64,000 nucleotides of DNA from CAZKXU01 sp964556665. Its GTDB lineage: Bacteria > Bdellovibrionota_C > UBA2361 > CAZKXU01. The notes beneath the pieces were generated by a model. That model saw nothing but the letters and a program-made list of their open reading frames with translations. It was not told where the DNA came from and made no database searches. Positions 23,405 through 31,298 of this stretch are shown one piece after another (within the stretch, counting starts at the first letter, position 1; each line of letters begins with the position of its first letter). Position numbers and translations under genes: made by a program. The DNA lies in the NCBI GenBank assembly GCA_964556665.1, contig CAZKXU010000003.1:1-64000 (forward strand), written 5' to 3'.

Positions 23405-23896
23405 TTGAAATCAGAAAATTATAAAGTTGGTGATAAGGTAGTATATCCTGGGCATGGCGTGGGCGAGATTAGCGCAATTAAGGCGAAGCTAATAGCCGGA
23501 GAAGAACACAAGGTGTATGAATTTACCATTCTTAGCTCCGGAGTTAAGATGGTAGTACCGTTGATACAGGCACAGACTATCGGTATTAGAAAAGTATCAG
23601 ACAAGAAAGCGATAGAGAAAGTCTATAAAATCCTAAAAGATCGAAACTCAAAGTTAGATACACAGACCTGGAATAGGCGTTTTCGTGAATATAGCCAGAA
23701 GCTGCAGACCGGTTCCGTATATGAAATAGCAGCGGTATTCCGTGATCTTTCGATTCTAAGTATAGATAAAGAGCTCTCCTTCGGTGAGAAGCGTATGCGT
23801 GAGAAGGCAGAAACTTTATTAGTTTCAGAGATCTCTATAGCCAAGGCACGCTCAGAAGATAAAGTCGTTGGGGAACTCAAAGAACTCTTTGCGTGA
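23405..23896 (+). CDS. carD: CarD/CdnL family RNA polymerase-binding regulator
   Basis: Transcription factor that binds the RNA polymerase beta subunit (N-terminal Tudor-like CarD_TRCF/RID domain, about 1-60: KVGDKVVYPGHGVGEI) and stabilises open complexes at rRNA and other promoters; the helical C-terminal domain is about 65-160. A GTG at 23396 is in frame but overlaps the AAGGAG at 23391-23396; the TTG at 23405, eight bases after it, is the likely start. It is coupled to ispD by a GTGA overlap. The hairpin array at 23173-23372 lies in its leader. Confidence 0.9.
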   Translation: MKSENYKVGDKVVYPGHGVGEISAIKAKLIAGEEHKVYEFTILSSGVKMVVPLIQAQTIGIRKVSDKKAIEKVYKILKDRNSKLDTQTWNRRFREYSQKLQTGSVYEIAAVFRDLSILSIDKELSFGEKRMREKAETLLVSEISIAKARSEDKVVGELKELFA

Positions 23897-24609
23897 GCCA
23901 GTTAAATTCAACAGTTAGGACATCTGCTATCATTGTTGGGGCTGGTAGAAGTACCAGAATGGGAGGTGTATCTAAGCTCTTTGTCGAGATTGGTGGGCGC
24001 ACAGTGCTCGAGCGATCCATCGCAGCCTTTGCGGATACTGGGCGGATCGACTCTATTGTTGTAGTTGCACGGGAGGAGGATCTAGCTCGCATAGAAGGAT
24101 TCGAATTAAGTTCAAAAGTGTTAGCGGTAATACCAGGTGGTAACGAGCGACATGATTCGGTTAGATCTGGACTTGAATACTTAAAATCACAGAAAATTTC
24201 TGAAGATTCAATAGTAATGATACATGATGCTGCTCGATGTTTAGTGGATAAGGAATTAATAGAACGAGTAGGTAAGGCAGCAAGAGAATACATGGCTGCA
24301 GCCCCAGTCTTAAAAATTTCTGATACAGTTAAGCATGTAACGGATGATGGTTTTATCTCCGGTACTACGCCGCGAGACAAACTCCGTTTGATTCAAACTC
24401 CGCAAGCATTCAAATTTTCCTTAATTTGGTCAGCTCACCAGGCTCGAACTAATGATGCCAGCGATGATTGTATTTTAGTAGAAAAAATTCAACCAGTTAA
24501 GGTTGTAGATGGAAGCTCGTCTAATATTAAAATTACTACCCAGCACGACATAAAATTAGTTGAGTTTTTACTGCATAGTGGTCATGAAAGCTCCCATTTT
24601 TCCGTTTAA
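23893..24609 (+). CDS. ispD: 2-C-methyl-D-erythritol 4-phosphate cytidylyltransferase
   Basis: Third enzyme of the MEP isoprenoid pathway, joining CTP to MEP. The nucleotide-binding start VGAGRSTRMGGVSKLF, GGNERHDSVRSGL, VMIHDAARC and TPRDKLRLIQTPQAF blocks identify IspD. It is 238 aa and starts with GTG overlapping the carD stop, an arrangement seen in other bacteria with CarD. ispF, often next, is not here; a secreted orphan follows. Confidence 0.94.
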   Translation: MSQLNSTVRTSAIIVGAGRSTRMGGVSKLFVEIGGRTVLERSIAAFADTGRIDSIVVVAREEDLARIEGFELSSKVLAVIPGGNERHDSVRSGLEYLKSQKISEDSIVMIHDAARCLVDKELIERVGKAAREYMAAAPVLKISDTVKHVTDDGFISGTTPRDKLRLIQTPQAFKFSLIWSAHQARTNDASDDCILVEKIQPVKVVDGSSSNIKITTQHDIKLVEFLLHSGHESSHFSV

Positions 24610-24639
24610 CATTTCTTCTTATCTGCCGATTAATATAAT

Positions 24640-25107
24640 GTGCGATTCACAAAATTTAGTATTACATTATTGATCTTATTCGCGCCTCTAATGCTCTGGG
24701 CAGATGACAATGTGAGTTTGCGTTGTCCAGACCAGCCACTGAATCTGCCTCTTTACTCCCGTGCGGTGAGGGCTGAGATATCACGATCTATTAATCGAGA
24801 TGACTTCAAAGTCCTCTCTATAAAAGTTAAATTTATTCCAGCAGAGTTAGATAGTGGAGTGCGTCAAACTACTCGTAGTACGATCCTAGATGGTCTAACT
24901 ATAACTGCTAATACTGGTCTTATCTACTCAGCAGCGGGGACGCTCTCTTTTGGGACTGCGATTACTTGTCACTATACGTATATCATGCGTATCTCAGTAG
25001 TTGCATTAGACAGCGCCACTTTTGTGCGATTCAATCAGACTACCGAGTCGGAAGTTACCATTAGTACTAACGGTGAGTTGACGGGTTTTGGTCCGGGCTT
25101 CAAATAA
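24640..25107 (+). CDS. Secreted protein of unknown function
   Basis: 155 aa starting at GTG, with a signal peptide (FSITLLILFAPLMLWA, cleavage near WADD). The mature part is rich in Thr, Ser and beta-prone residues with two cysteines (LRCPDQ and ITCHYTY), so a small disulfide-bonded beta protein is plausible. No family recognised. It lies 30 bp after ispD and converges with the MBL-fold gene. Confidence 0.65.
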   Translation: MRFTKFSITLLILFAPLMLWADDNVSLRCPDQPLNLPLYSRAVRAEISRSINRDDFKVLSIKVKFIPAELDSGVRQTTRSTILDGLTITANTGLIYSAAGTLSFGTAITCHYTYIMRISVVALDSATFVRFNQTTESEVTISTNGELTGFGPGFK

Positions 25108-25114
25108 CTCAGCA

Positions 25115-25891
25115 TTATGTTATAGAAACCTCCAAGCCATCATGTGCTAGTTGCACATTAGGAGGAAGTTTACTATTGGTTTCTTCGTAATCAACAGTAT
25201 GAGTGGTGTGTATCAGATATGTCATCTTAGCCTCAAGCTCTTGAGCTGCTGCAACAGCTTGCGGGATAGTAAAATGTGTAGCATGTGGTTCGTAACGTAA
25301 GCCATCCAAAATCAATGTATTAACACCTCTTATCAGTTCTTTGCTCTCAATAGGGATAAAATTACAATCAGTTGCATAAGCTGTGTTGCCAATAAGAAAA
25401 CCTGTGACGGGGAGTCTTCCGTGCAGTAGTTTAAATGGAGTAATCTTAAGTCCACAAAGTTCAAATGGTGTTACCTCATCAATTTCATGTGTACTTACCT
25501 GTGGTAACGCGCCGCCTATATAATTTGGATCCGGATTGAACACATAGTCATAGAATCGTCGAATCTCCTTTAGAGTAGTGGCACTCCCGTAACAGGGGAT
25601 GCTGCTTCTTGTGGCGAAATTAAACCCCCGTAGATCGTCTAAGCCCAGAATATGATCAGCATGCGCATGGGTGAATAGGACGGCATCGACCCGTTTAATT
25701 CCCCATCTTAGTACCTGAGATCTGAGATCAGGAGAGGTATCAATTAGGATATTACTGCCATTATCTAGCTCTATGACTGCGGAAGGTCGGGTGCGCTGGT
25801 TTCTTGGATGAGATGAGGTGCAGACTGTGCATTGGCAGCCTGGAACCGGGACACCGGTTGAGGTGCCGCACCCTAAAATCTTTAATTTCAT
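25115..25891 (-). CDS. MBL-fold metallohydrolase, PhnP-like
   Basis: 258-aa metallo-beta-lactamase fold protein. GCGTSTGVPVPGCQCTVC at the N terminus and the metal-binding THAHADHILGLDDLR resemble PhnP, a phosphodiesterase acting on cyclic ribose phosphates, including the extra cysteine-rich zinc site. Later ligands are LLHGRLPVTG, ATDC and LIHTTHT. No phosphonate (phn) genes are nearby, so it may be a general cyclic phosphodiesterase. It converges on the preceding secreted protein gene with a 7-bp gap. Confidence 0.85.
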   Translation of the reverse strand: MKLKILGCGTSTGVPVPGCQCTVCTSSHPRNQRTRPSAVIELDNGSNILIDTSPDLRSQVLRWGIKRVDAVLFTHAHADHILGLDDLRGFNFATRSSIPCYGSATTLKEIRRFYDYVFNPDPNYIGGALPQVSTHEIDEVTPFELCGLKITPFKLLHGRLPVTGFLIGNTAYATDCNFIPIESKELIRGVNTLILDGLRYEPHATHFTIPQAVAAAQELEAKMTYLIHTTHTVDYEETNSKLPPNVQLAHDGLEVSIT

Positions 25892-25956
25892 ATGCCCTTT
25901 GACTTTTTCAATAAGTTACTTAAAATCATAGGTAATTGGAAGGGTGGAGTATTAAT

Positions 25957-26373
25957 ATGTCAGAAAACGAAGAATCGAAAGGTATTAAGGTTTCCGATCG
26001 TAGACGTTTTGATGCGAAGGGAAATGAAAAAGGGGATCAGCGGGAGGTGTCAAATATATCCCAGGCTGACACGAATAGGAAGGATGTAGATGCATTTAGT
26101 ATGAAGGATGCTCCGCCGCAGCCTGAGATAAGTTTCGGTTCCTTTGTTGTCTCACTTGCTACACAGGTTTTAATGCAGCTTGGCCAGATGAGTCCTCCAC
26201 CAGGAGTCAAAATTGAAAAGGATGTTGAGGCGGCGAAGCAGACGATTGATATTCTTGCGATGCTAAAAGAGAAAACAAAAGGAAATCTTGATGCAGAGGA
26301 GGCAAATCTAATTGAAGAGATATTGCACAATCTAAGAATGGGATTTGTTAGATCCGCTGGGGCAGTAAAATAA
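25957..26373 (+). CDS. DUF1844 family protein
   Basis: 138 aa from the ATG at 25957 (an in-frame TTG lies at 25936). The first 55 residues are charged and probably disordered. DUF1844 covers about 62-130: ISFGSFVVSLATQVLMQLG, then EAAKQTIDILAMLKEKTKGNLDAEE. The family is widespread in deltaproteobacteria-like and related genomes and has no known function. It is not in an obvious operon. Confidence 0.82.
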   Translation: MSENEESKGIKVSDRRRFDAKGNEKGDQREVSNISQADTNRKDVDAFSMKDAPPQPEISFGSFVVSLATQVLMQLGQMSPPPGVKIEKDVEAAKQTIDILAMLKEKTKGNLDAEEANLIEEILHNLRMGFVRSAGAVK

Positions 26374-26588
26374 AGAATTCGTATCAGTTAGAAATTGATA
26401 TGATGCTTAACGCTTCTGGTCGGCTTCGGGCCGATCTGTATCTGATTCAGAAATTAGATAACTGTTATCTGTTGCCGGCTTAGTCCAACTTCATCAAAAA
26501 TATCATCAAGTTATGGTGGACTTAAATTAGCCCTGCATAAGATCGTTGGGGGTATTGACTAAGATATAAATCAAGGTAGAATTTTCAT

Positions 26589-26867
26589 ATGCTAAAAACA
26601 GCGTCTACTAATGAGCTAGCCCGACGACGTCGTATGAGTTTCTTCGAGTTACGACGTGCAGATTTGCCTGATTCAGATGATAAAGTTACTGCTAAAGCCG
26701 AGGCTGCTAAGCCAGTGGCTACTCTGAGCGAGGCTGAGATACGAATAATACGTGAACATGCGCGTAGAGAATTAAGAGATAGAGGCACAGATAAAGGCTT
26801 CGTGCCTCCTCAGCTCCCTGTTCAGCCGACAGAGGTCTCTGAAAAGCAGCCCAATCCTTCGCAGTAA
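26589..26867 (+). CDS. Small charged hypothetical protein
   Basis: 92 aa, rich in Arg, Glu and Ala, with no signal peptide or membrane helix and a proline-rich tail (FVPPQLPVQPTE). AAGGTAG lies upstream of the ATG. Not recognised. The preceding 215 bp (26374-26588) holds no gene, only a short hairpin (GGTCGGC/GCCGATC near 26419-26437). Downstream, an 11-bp inverted repeat TTGGTGGAGCT/AGCTCCACCAA spans 26890-26990. Confidence 0.5.
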   Translation: MLKTASTNELARRRRMSFFELRRADLPDSDDKVTAKAEAAKPVATLSEAEIRIIREHARRELRDRGTDKGFVPPQLPVQPTEVSEKQPNPSQ

Positions 26868-27042
26868 CGTATATTACAGCTGCTATTTTTTGGTGGAGCT
26901 AATTCGTCAGTTGTAGATTGCTCATGATGCACATTAAAACTACCTTGCGCTTTTACTTCTCTATATTCATTATAGTTAAAGCTCCACCAAGGATTACTCA
27001 GATGCAACTGCTGAATGTATAGTGCGTTACGAATATAGCTAC

Positions 27043-27391
27043 TTAAAAAATACAACTACACTTTACTTCCTCACCAATTAGCTTGCCATTCTCATCTCTG
27101 ATACTTGTAGGTATTTCCGTACATCTCCCAGTTAATAGCAATTCATCATCAGGCTCATTAATAATATGCGGCTCATACTCAGCAGTACCTGGATAGTAAG
27201 TTGATTTATCTCCATAGTACCATGCGCATGGGCCACCACAAATTTCTCTCTCCTCACAGAATGTTTTTCTGCCGGGATAAAGTATTTCAAAACTTATATT
27301 GTATTTGACAATCGTAGTAAACTCGTCTTGCTTCGCCATTTGAGCACTGGCTGTCGAGATACCTAAGCTACAGAAGAGAAGACTTGTTCAT
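27043..27391 (-). pseudogene. Cysteine-rich secreted protein with frameshifted signal peptide
   Basis: The minus-strand frame 27339-27043 encodes 98 residues with seven cysteines (FCEEREICGGPCAWYY, GRCTEI, VKCSCIF). In the same frame directly upstream is LFCSLGISTASAQ, a typical signal-peptide end, but the ATG (27391) with an AGGAG ribosome-binding site is one base out of frame (MNKSSLL then stop). One indel near 27380 therefore separates start and body. Either a pseudogene or a sequencing error. Not a family I recognise. Confidence 0.5.
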
Positions 27392-27613
27392 AAACATAAA
27401 CTCCTAAATTAAAAAATTACCTGACAGCATTTAAAGAATGCATGACTGATGCCAAAGTAAAAGGAGCCTTAATCTTAATAAGTGACTAGTATTTTGCCTG
27501 AGTCTCGTAGGATCTTCTAAGAGATTTTAAAAGAAGATGTACAAAGATTTCGTAGCTAAAACTTGAATGTCCAATCACTATTCTCTTTAAATATTATATG
27601 TTAGCATTTCACT

Positions 27614-27838
27614 GTGTCACAGAAAAAAGTCAAGCGAACAAAGCACTATTCTTATATGTACAGAGATGCAGATTTAGCTAAACTGAATATCAGCGAAGTA
27701 GATGGCACGCTAGAGTTATCTGCTCAGGAAAAGTTTGAACTAATCTGCGAACTAACACTTTTTAATTATCAATTAAAAAACAATACGAATGATATACCAA
27801 GATTTCTTAGATCTACTGCGTGTATTAGAAAAGCATAA
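27614..27838 (+). CDS. Small protein paired with a nucleotidyltransferase
   Basis: 74 aa starting GTG, basic N terminus then ISEVDGTLELSAQEKFELICELTLFNYQLKNN. It overlaps the following nucleotidyltransferase gene by 50 bp, which suggests a two-gene module in which this is the smaller partner. No ribosome-binding site is obvious. The function is unknown; a toxin-antitoxin or defence role is an inference from the neighbour only. The upstream gap 27392-27613 shows no gene. Confidence 0.55.
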   Translation: MSQKKVKRTKHYSYMYRDADLAKLNISEVDGTLELSAQEKFELICELTLFNYQLKNNTNDIPRFLRSTACIRKA

Positions 27839-28244
27839 GGTTAAGTATGCAATTATAGGTGGCTATGCTGTTGGAATTTACGCTGAACCAAGATATACAA
27901 AAGATTTAGATCTAATAGTTACTCCCACTTTAAAGAATGGCAAAGCGTTACTTGCTGCTCTCGAAGAATTTGGAGCCCCAATTAACAATTTATCAAAGGA
28001 AGAAATTGCTAAGCCAGGATTGTTGTACGTCTTTGGTGTCGAGCCACTTCGAGTCGATATTTTAAATGGAATTAAAGGGATCTCTGTATCTGAGATTATC
28101 AAGCGATCTAAGAAAATGAAATTACAAAATACCGTAATGTCAGTTGTCTCCATTCCAGACTTAATTAAACTCAAAAAACTTGCGAAGAGAGCGCAAGATT
28201 TGGTTGATATTGAAAAACTTACAAAGCTTAAGAATAAGAAATAA
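27789..28244 (+). CDS. Nucleotidyltransferase (AbiEii/MNT-like fold)
   Basis: 151 aa. YAIIGGYAVGIYAEPRYTKD followed by LDLIV is the nucleotidyltransferase signature: GG loop then the DxD metal site (KDLDLIV). FGVEPLRVDIL supplies the third acidic residue. The family includes antitoxins or toxins of type IV systems, and small adenylyl- or guanylyltransferases that modify partners. Here the partner would be the overlapping upstream protein. The rest of 28245-28513 contains no gene. Confidence 0.8.
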   Translation: MIYQDFLDLLRVLEKHKVKYAIIGGYAVGIYAEPRYTKDLDLIVTPTLKNGKALLAALEEFGAPINNLSKEEIAKPGLLYVFGVEPLRVDILNGIKGISVSEIIKRSKKMKLQNTVMSVVSIPDLIKLKKLAKRAQDLVDIEKLTKLKNKK

Positions 28245-28525
28245 TTGTAACAAATAAAGTTGAAGTACACCGTTTAAAAATGTCATCATCACTGTGAAAT
28301 GTAATAGTTGGAATTTATCCTCTAATTTTATATTTCCTCTACTACCGAATTATTATTATCTCGTGTCATCATTTTGACAGTATGCCCGATAGTCAACTAG
28401 TACGAGCTTCACATTAAACAGTAACCTACTGAATCACGGATATATTTTAGTCTCAAATTGCCCATCCGGGTTGGCAGGCTTTTAGCATTACACCAGCATG
28501 TATCTCTTTATGCATGGAGGTTAGA

Positions 28526-29161
28526 ATGCTCGAGAAAAAAAATGACCAGGAGCTAATTCAGGAGTTTAAAAAAGGGAATAAAGATAGTTTTGAGGAGCTG
28601 GTATCACGCTATTCCAATAAGGCATTTAGCTTAGCAACTAGATTAACAAGGAATCAACAGGACGCAGAAGAGGTGCTGCAGGATGTTTTTGTGACTGTTT
28701 ACAGAAAGATTGCAGGTTTTGAGGGAAAGAGTTCCTTCTCGAGTTGGCTTTATAGGGTTACAGTTAATGCAGCATTAATGAAGCTTAGAAAGCGTAGGCA
28801 GGACCACAGTATGTCAATTGAAGACATTCTTCCGCAGCTACGGGATTCAGTTGCATTTAAAAGCCCGGATCACCTTGATGTCGATACGGTCGCGCTTAAG
28901 CACCAATTGACTACAGCTCTAGAGGATGCAATTCAAACACTACCTGATGAGTATCGTCCTGTTTTTATACTGCGCGATGTGGATGGTCTAACAAGTAAAG
29001 AGGTCAGTAAGATTCTAAGCATCAGCGTGCCGGCAGTAAAATCAAGGCTTCATCGTTCACGCATGATGCTGCGCAGAAAGCTATTGCGTGTCTTTAGAGA
29101 GTATAAGGGAAATCTGTCGATCGGGACGATACAGCTACAATCTATAAACCAGAGAGGGTAA
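28526..29161 (+). CDS. ECF-type sigma-70 family RNA polymerase sigma factor
   Basis: 211 aa with sigma region 2 (about 22-90: FEELVSRYSNKAFSLATRLT, DAEEVLQDVFVTVYRKI) and region 4 (about 140-190: LPDEYRPVFILRDVDGLTSKEVSKILSI with an HTH). An ATG at 28514 is in frame, but GGAGG at 28516-28520 is better read as the ribosome-binding site for the ATG at 28526. No anti-sigma gene is adjacent, so control may be transcriptional or by a distant partner. A REP element follows at 29230. Confidence 0.9.
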   Translation: MLEKKNDQELIQEFKKGNKDSFEELVSRYSNKAFSLATRLTRNQQDAEEVLQDVFVTVYRKIAGFEGKSSFSSWLYRVTVNAALMKLRKRRQDHSMSIEDILPQLRDSVAFKSPDHLDVDTVALKHQLTTALEDAIQTLPDEYRPVFILRDVDGLTSKEVSKILSISVPAVKSRLHRSRMMLRRKLLRVFREYKGNLSIGTIQLQSINQRG

Positions 29162-29229
29162 GTAGTATTATTCTTCGCATGCGCGTTACCATTTTTCTAA
29201 TGCACAGTGATATAGATCCTTTCGAACTC

Positions 29230-29305
29230 ACTGGGACCGCGGGCTTCCAGCCCGCTACGGATTATCTGCAAGTTTGTATGCGGGCTAGAAGCCCGCGGTC
29301 CCAGT
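29230..29305. repeat. REP-like 76-nt palindromic element (intact)
   Basis: Begins ACTGGGACCGCGGGC and ends GCCCGCGGTCCCAGT, with arms of about 26 nt that pair almost fully (one change in the right arm) and a unique middle. It lies 68 bp after the sigma factor stop. Confidence 0.9.
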
Positions 29306-29559
29306 AGGGTATAAAAACTTAGGTATATGCCTTTGGAAATCTAGCTTCATCGATCAGGGCACGGGAGGTGCCAAAAGATCTAATTGACTGTTTTGTAAGA
29401 TCTAAAATAGAGGAATTAGATCCAGGCAATCTATGGATTACAATTGGCAGGCAACATACAGATCTTTTATATGGTGCAATTTCTATAGGTCAGATCAGTG
29501 GTAAGGCAGAATTTAACCGCGGAGGTGGTCAACCCATAACTAATTGTAGTAGCTGACTT
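29306..29559 (+). other. Possible 3' remnant of a gene
   Basis: The frame 29368-29556 encodes SKIEELDPGNLWITIGRQHTD followed by LLYGAISIGQISGKAEFN, which looks like real protein, but there is no proper start: the GTG overlaps a GGGAGG. It may be the C-terminal stub of a truncated gene. I cannot name the family. Confidence 0.3.
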
Positions 29560-29985
29560 TTAGTTTCTTTTCGAGGACTTCTTCGGAGGCTTTTTAGAAC
29601 TAGAAAATCTTCTATTCTTCGCCCATCTCTCAGTTTTCTCGCGGTAACTTTTCCAGGCATCATGAAGAAGACAGGGGTTTTGGGAGTTGCAGCTTTTCCA
29701 ACCAAAGGCGCACTCTCTAGTATCTATTTGAGCTCCGATAGCTTTCAATACATCAATATATCTTATTTCCGCAGGTTTTATGGCCAACCTAAATCCTCCT
29801 TTACTCCCTTTTCTTGCAATTAGGATCTTTGCTGTTACAAGTTGACGTAGGATTTTAGAAAGATATGCCATTGGCACATCGGTTGCTTCAAATAGTTCCT
29901 GACTCGATATAAGCTTAGCACGGTCCTGCGTGCTTATGTATGCAACTGCCCTTAATGCATACTGAGCCGTGTTATTTAGCTGCAT
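29560..29985 (-). CDS. Rrf2 family transcriptional regulator (NsrR/IscR-like)
   Basis: 141 aa. The winged helix is at about 1-75 (AQYALRAVAYIS, PMAYLSKILRQLVTAKIL, SKGGFRLA), followed by Cys92, Cys99 and Cys105 in ECAFGWKSCNSQNPC, the three-cysteine pattern that binds an Fe-S cluster in IscR and NsrR. The tail is very basic. It overlaps the nnrS 3' end by 14 bp, so it is co-transcribed with it. NsrR-type members sense nitric oxide through the cluster. Together with NnrS this points to NO control of the cluster at 31299-37902 via the palindromes at 31212-31262. Confidence 0.85.
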   Translation of the reverse strand: MQLNNTAQYALRAVAYISTQDRAKLISSQELFEATDVPMAYLSKILRQLVTAKILIARKGSKGGFRLAIKPAEIRYIDVLKAIGAQIDTRECAFGWKSCNSQNPCLLHDAWKSYREKTERWAKNRRFSSSKKPPKKSSKRN

Positions 29986-31153
29986 AGTGAGATAAGTGAT
30001 TAAAAATTATTATACTTTTAGCAGCCATAACCATCCAGAATAACAATGCCATAGTTCCTAGAACTAAGATTATCCCTATAAGTGAGTTATACTGCAATAA
30101 CGACGATAGCACACGAGCAAAGGTTGCACATTGCCAGCAGAGGATCGTTAGCCATAAGAGCTTTGGCTTAATAATGCTTCTAGATGTAATGAATGAGAGT
30201 ATCTGTGAGCTAGTCCCCATTACTATAGATACGACAGCTCCCATGCCCCAGGCATGTACGGTAAAATCTGTAGGTGCAAAGCCTGTCCATAAAGAGATCC
30301 AGCCTACTAATAGCCAGATGAAACCTGATACAAAAGCAAGGGTTAACGGTTCATGTAAGGAGCCTCCCCACATCAGAGTAGCACGGGTAAGGTAGATATA
30401 TAAAGCCAGGTTAATGCCGATAGAGAGGCAGAATAGATTCGAGGAGAGCTGAAAGATGAAAATGAGAAGGGAGAATAAATAGACAGCCATGAAAAAGAGC
30501 ATGGCTTTAGGCGCCAAACGTTTGCCGCCTAAAAATCCGCTGATAAACTGCTGGCCGGTGCCAAATAAAATCGGACAGATTCCGAACCAGATCAATCCAA
30601 GGGCAGTTTGTGGATCGCTGAGATTAAGAAATGTACCGCAGCATAGGACGGTTAATCCAAAGAAGACTGGCACAGCTATCTGAACAATCTGTTCATACTT
30701 AGCGCGGACAGAGTTTTTTAAGAGAAAAAGTAGGGATGTTAAAAAAACTAAACTCAACACTAATTCTACTAAATATTTTATCTCTGTAGATGTTTTTAGC
30801 AGTAATGAAATAGCTAAAACAGGTATGATTATCAAAGTTTTAGTTGGAGCCGTGATCCTGGATCCCATGAGGACTGGGATAGCGTGAAAGACAAAACCAA
30901 GAATAAAAGAACCGATAAAAAAATAGATCTGGATAAATGAGTGCAACTCGCGCAGCTCAATATATTCAACAGCTACGGGGAGTATCCCACTACGTATCAA
31001 CCATGCCTTTATTCCATAATAACCGGTGCCTGCAAGTGCACAGAGAATGCCAAAGAGGAAAAATTTGTCAATCAATATAATGGGCCTATCCTCAGTCTGC
31101 GCAGGGGATCGTCTTTTGATCTGTATTACTTTGTCGGCTGTAATAAGAGTCAT
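29972..31153 (-). CDS. nnrS: NnrS family membrane protein
   Basis: Polytopic membrane protein of 393 aa with about 12 helices. Family landmarks are RELHSFIQIYFFIGSFILGFVFHAIP and the late TVHAWGMGAVVSIVMGTSSQ. NnrS proteins bind heme and copper and protect against nitrosative stress, and their genes accompany NO reductase or are controlled by NO-sensing regulators. The partner Rrf2 regulator gene overlaps its 3' end. The start at 31153 faces the HCO cluster across a 145-bp promoter region. Confidence 0.83.
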   Translation of the reverse strand: MTLITADKVIQIKRRSPAQTEDRPIILIDKFFLFGILCALAGTGYYGIKAWLIRSGILPVAVEYIELRELHSFIQIYFFIGSFILGFVFHAIPVLMGSRITAPTKTLIIIPVLAISLLLKTSTEIKYLVELVLSLVFLTSLLFLLKNSVRAKYEQIVQIAVPVFFGLTVLCCGTFLNLSDPQTALGLIWFGICPILFGTGQQFISGFLGGKRLAPKAMLFFMAVYLFSLLIFIFQLSSNLFCLSIGINLALYIYLTRATLMWGGSLHEPLTLAFVSGFIWLLVGWISLWTGFAPTDFTVHAWGMGAVVSIVMGTSSQILSFITSRSIIKPKLLWLTILCWQCATFARVLSSLLQYNSLIGIILVLGTMALLFWMVMAAKSIIIFNHLSHYAAK

Positions 31154-31211
31154 GATTTGTATTGGTAGTTGAAAATACTATTCAACTATTGCTTAGCTAA
31201 TAATTAATTAA

Positions 31212-31262
31212 TAATGGATAATTATATCCATTATGGATCTTTTTATTTTAAATAAAAAGATC
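31212..31262. promoter_or_regulatory. Two adjacent palindromes in the nnrS / HCO-cluster intergenic region
   Basis: TAATGGATA-ATTA-TATCCATTA (31212-31233) is a perfect 22-bp palindrome. Three bases later GATCTTTTTATTT-T-AAATAAAAAGATC (31236-31262) is perfect with 13-bp arms. The first is in the size range of Rrf2/NsrR operators, which are AT-rich dyads. The second could be an operator or a bidirectional terminator. Both sit between divergent transcripts. Confidence 0.65.
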
Positions 31263-31298
31263 TAAATTCATGCCATTGATTATGAACACAAACTGGCT

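Noticed and set aside
26890..26990. 11-bp inverted repeat TTGGTGGAGCT/AGCTCCACCAA as a small transposable element
   Set aside because: Only one copy is present and there is no target duplication; too little to call a mobile element.
31201..31262. Second palindrome (GATCTTTTTATTT) as a simple intrinsic terminator
   Set aside because: It lies between divergent starts rather than after a gene, so termination is not the natural reading; listed as regulatory instead.
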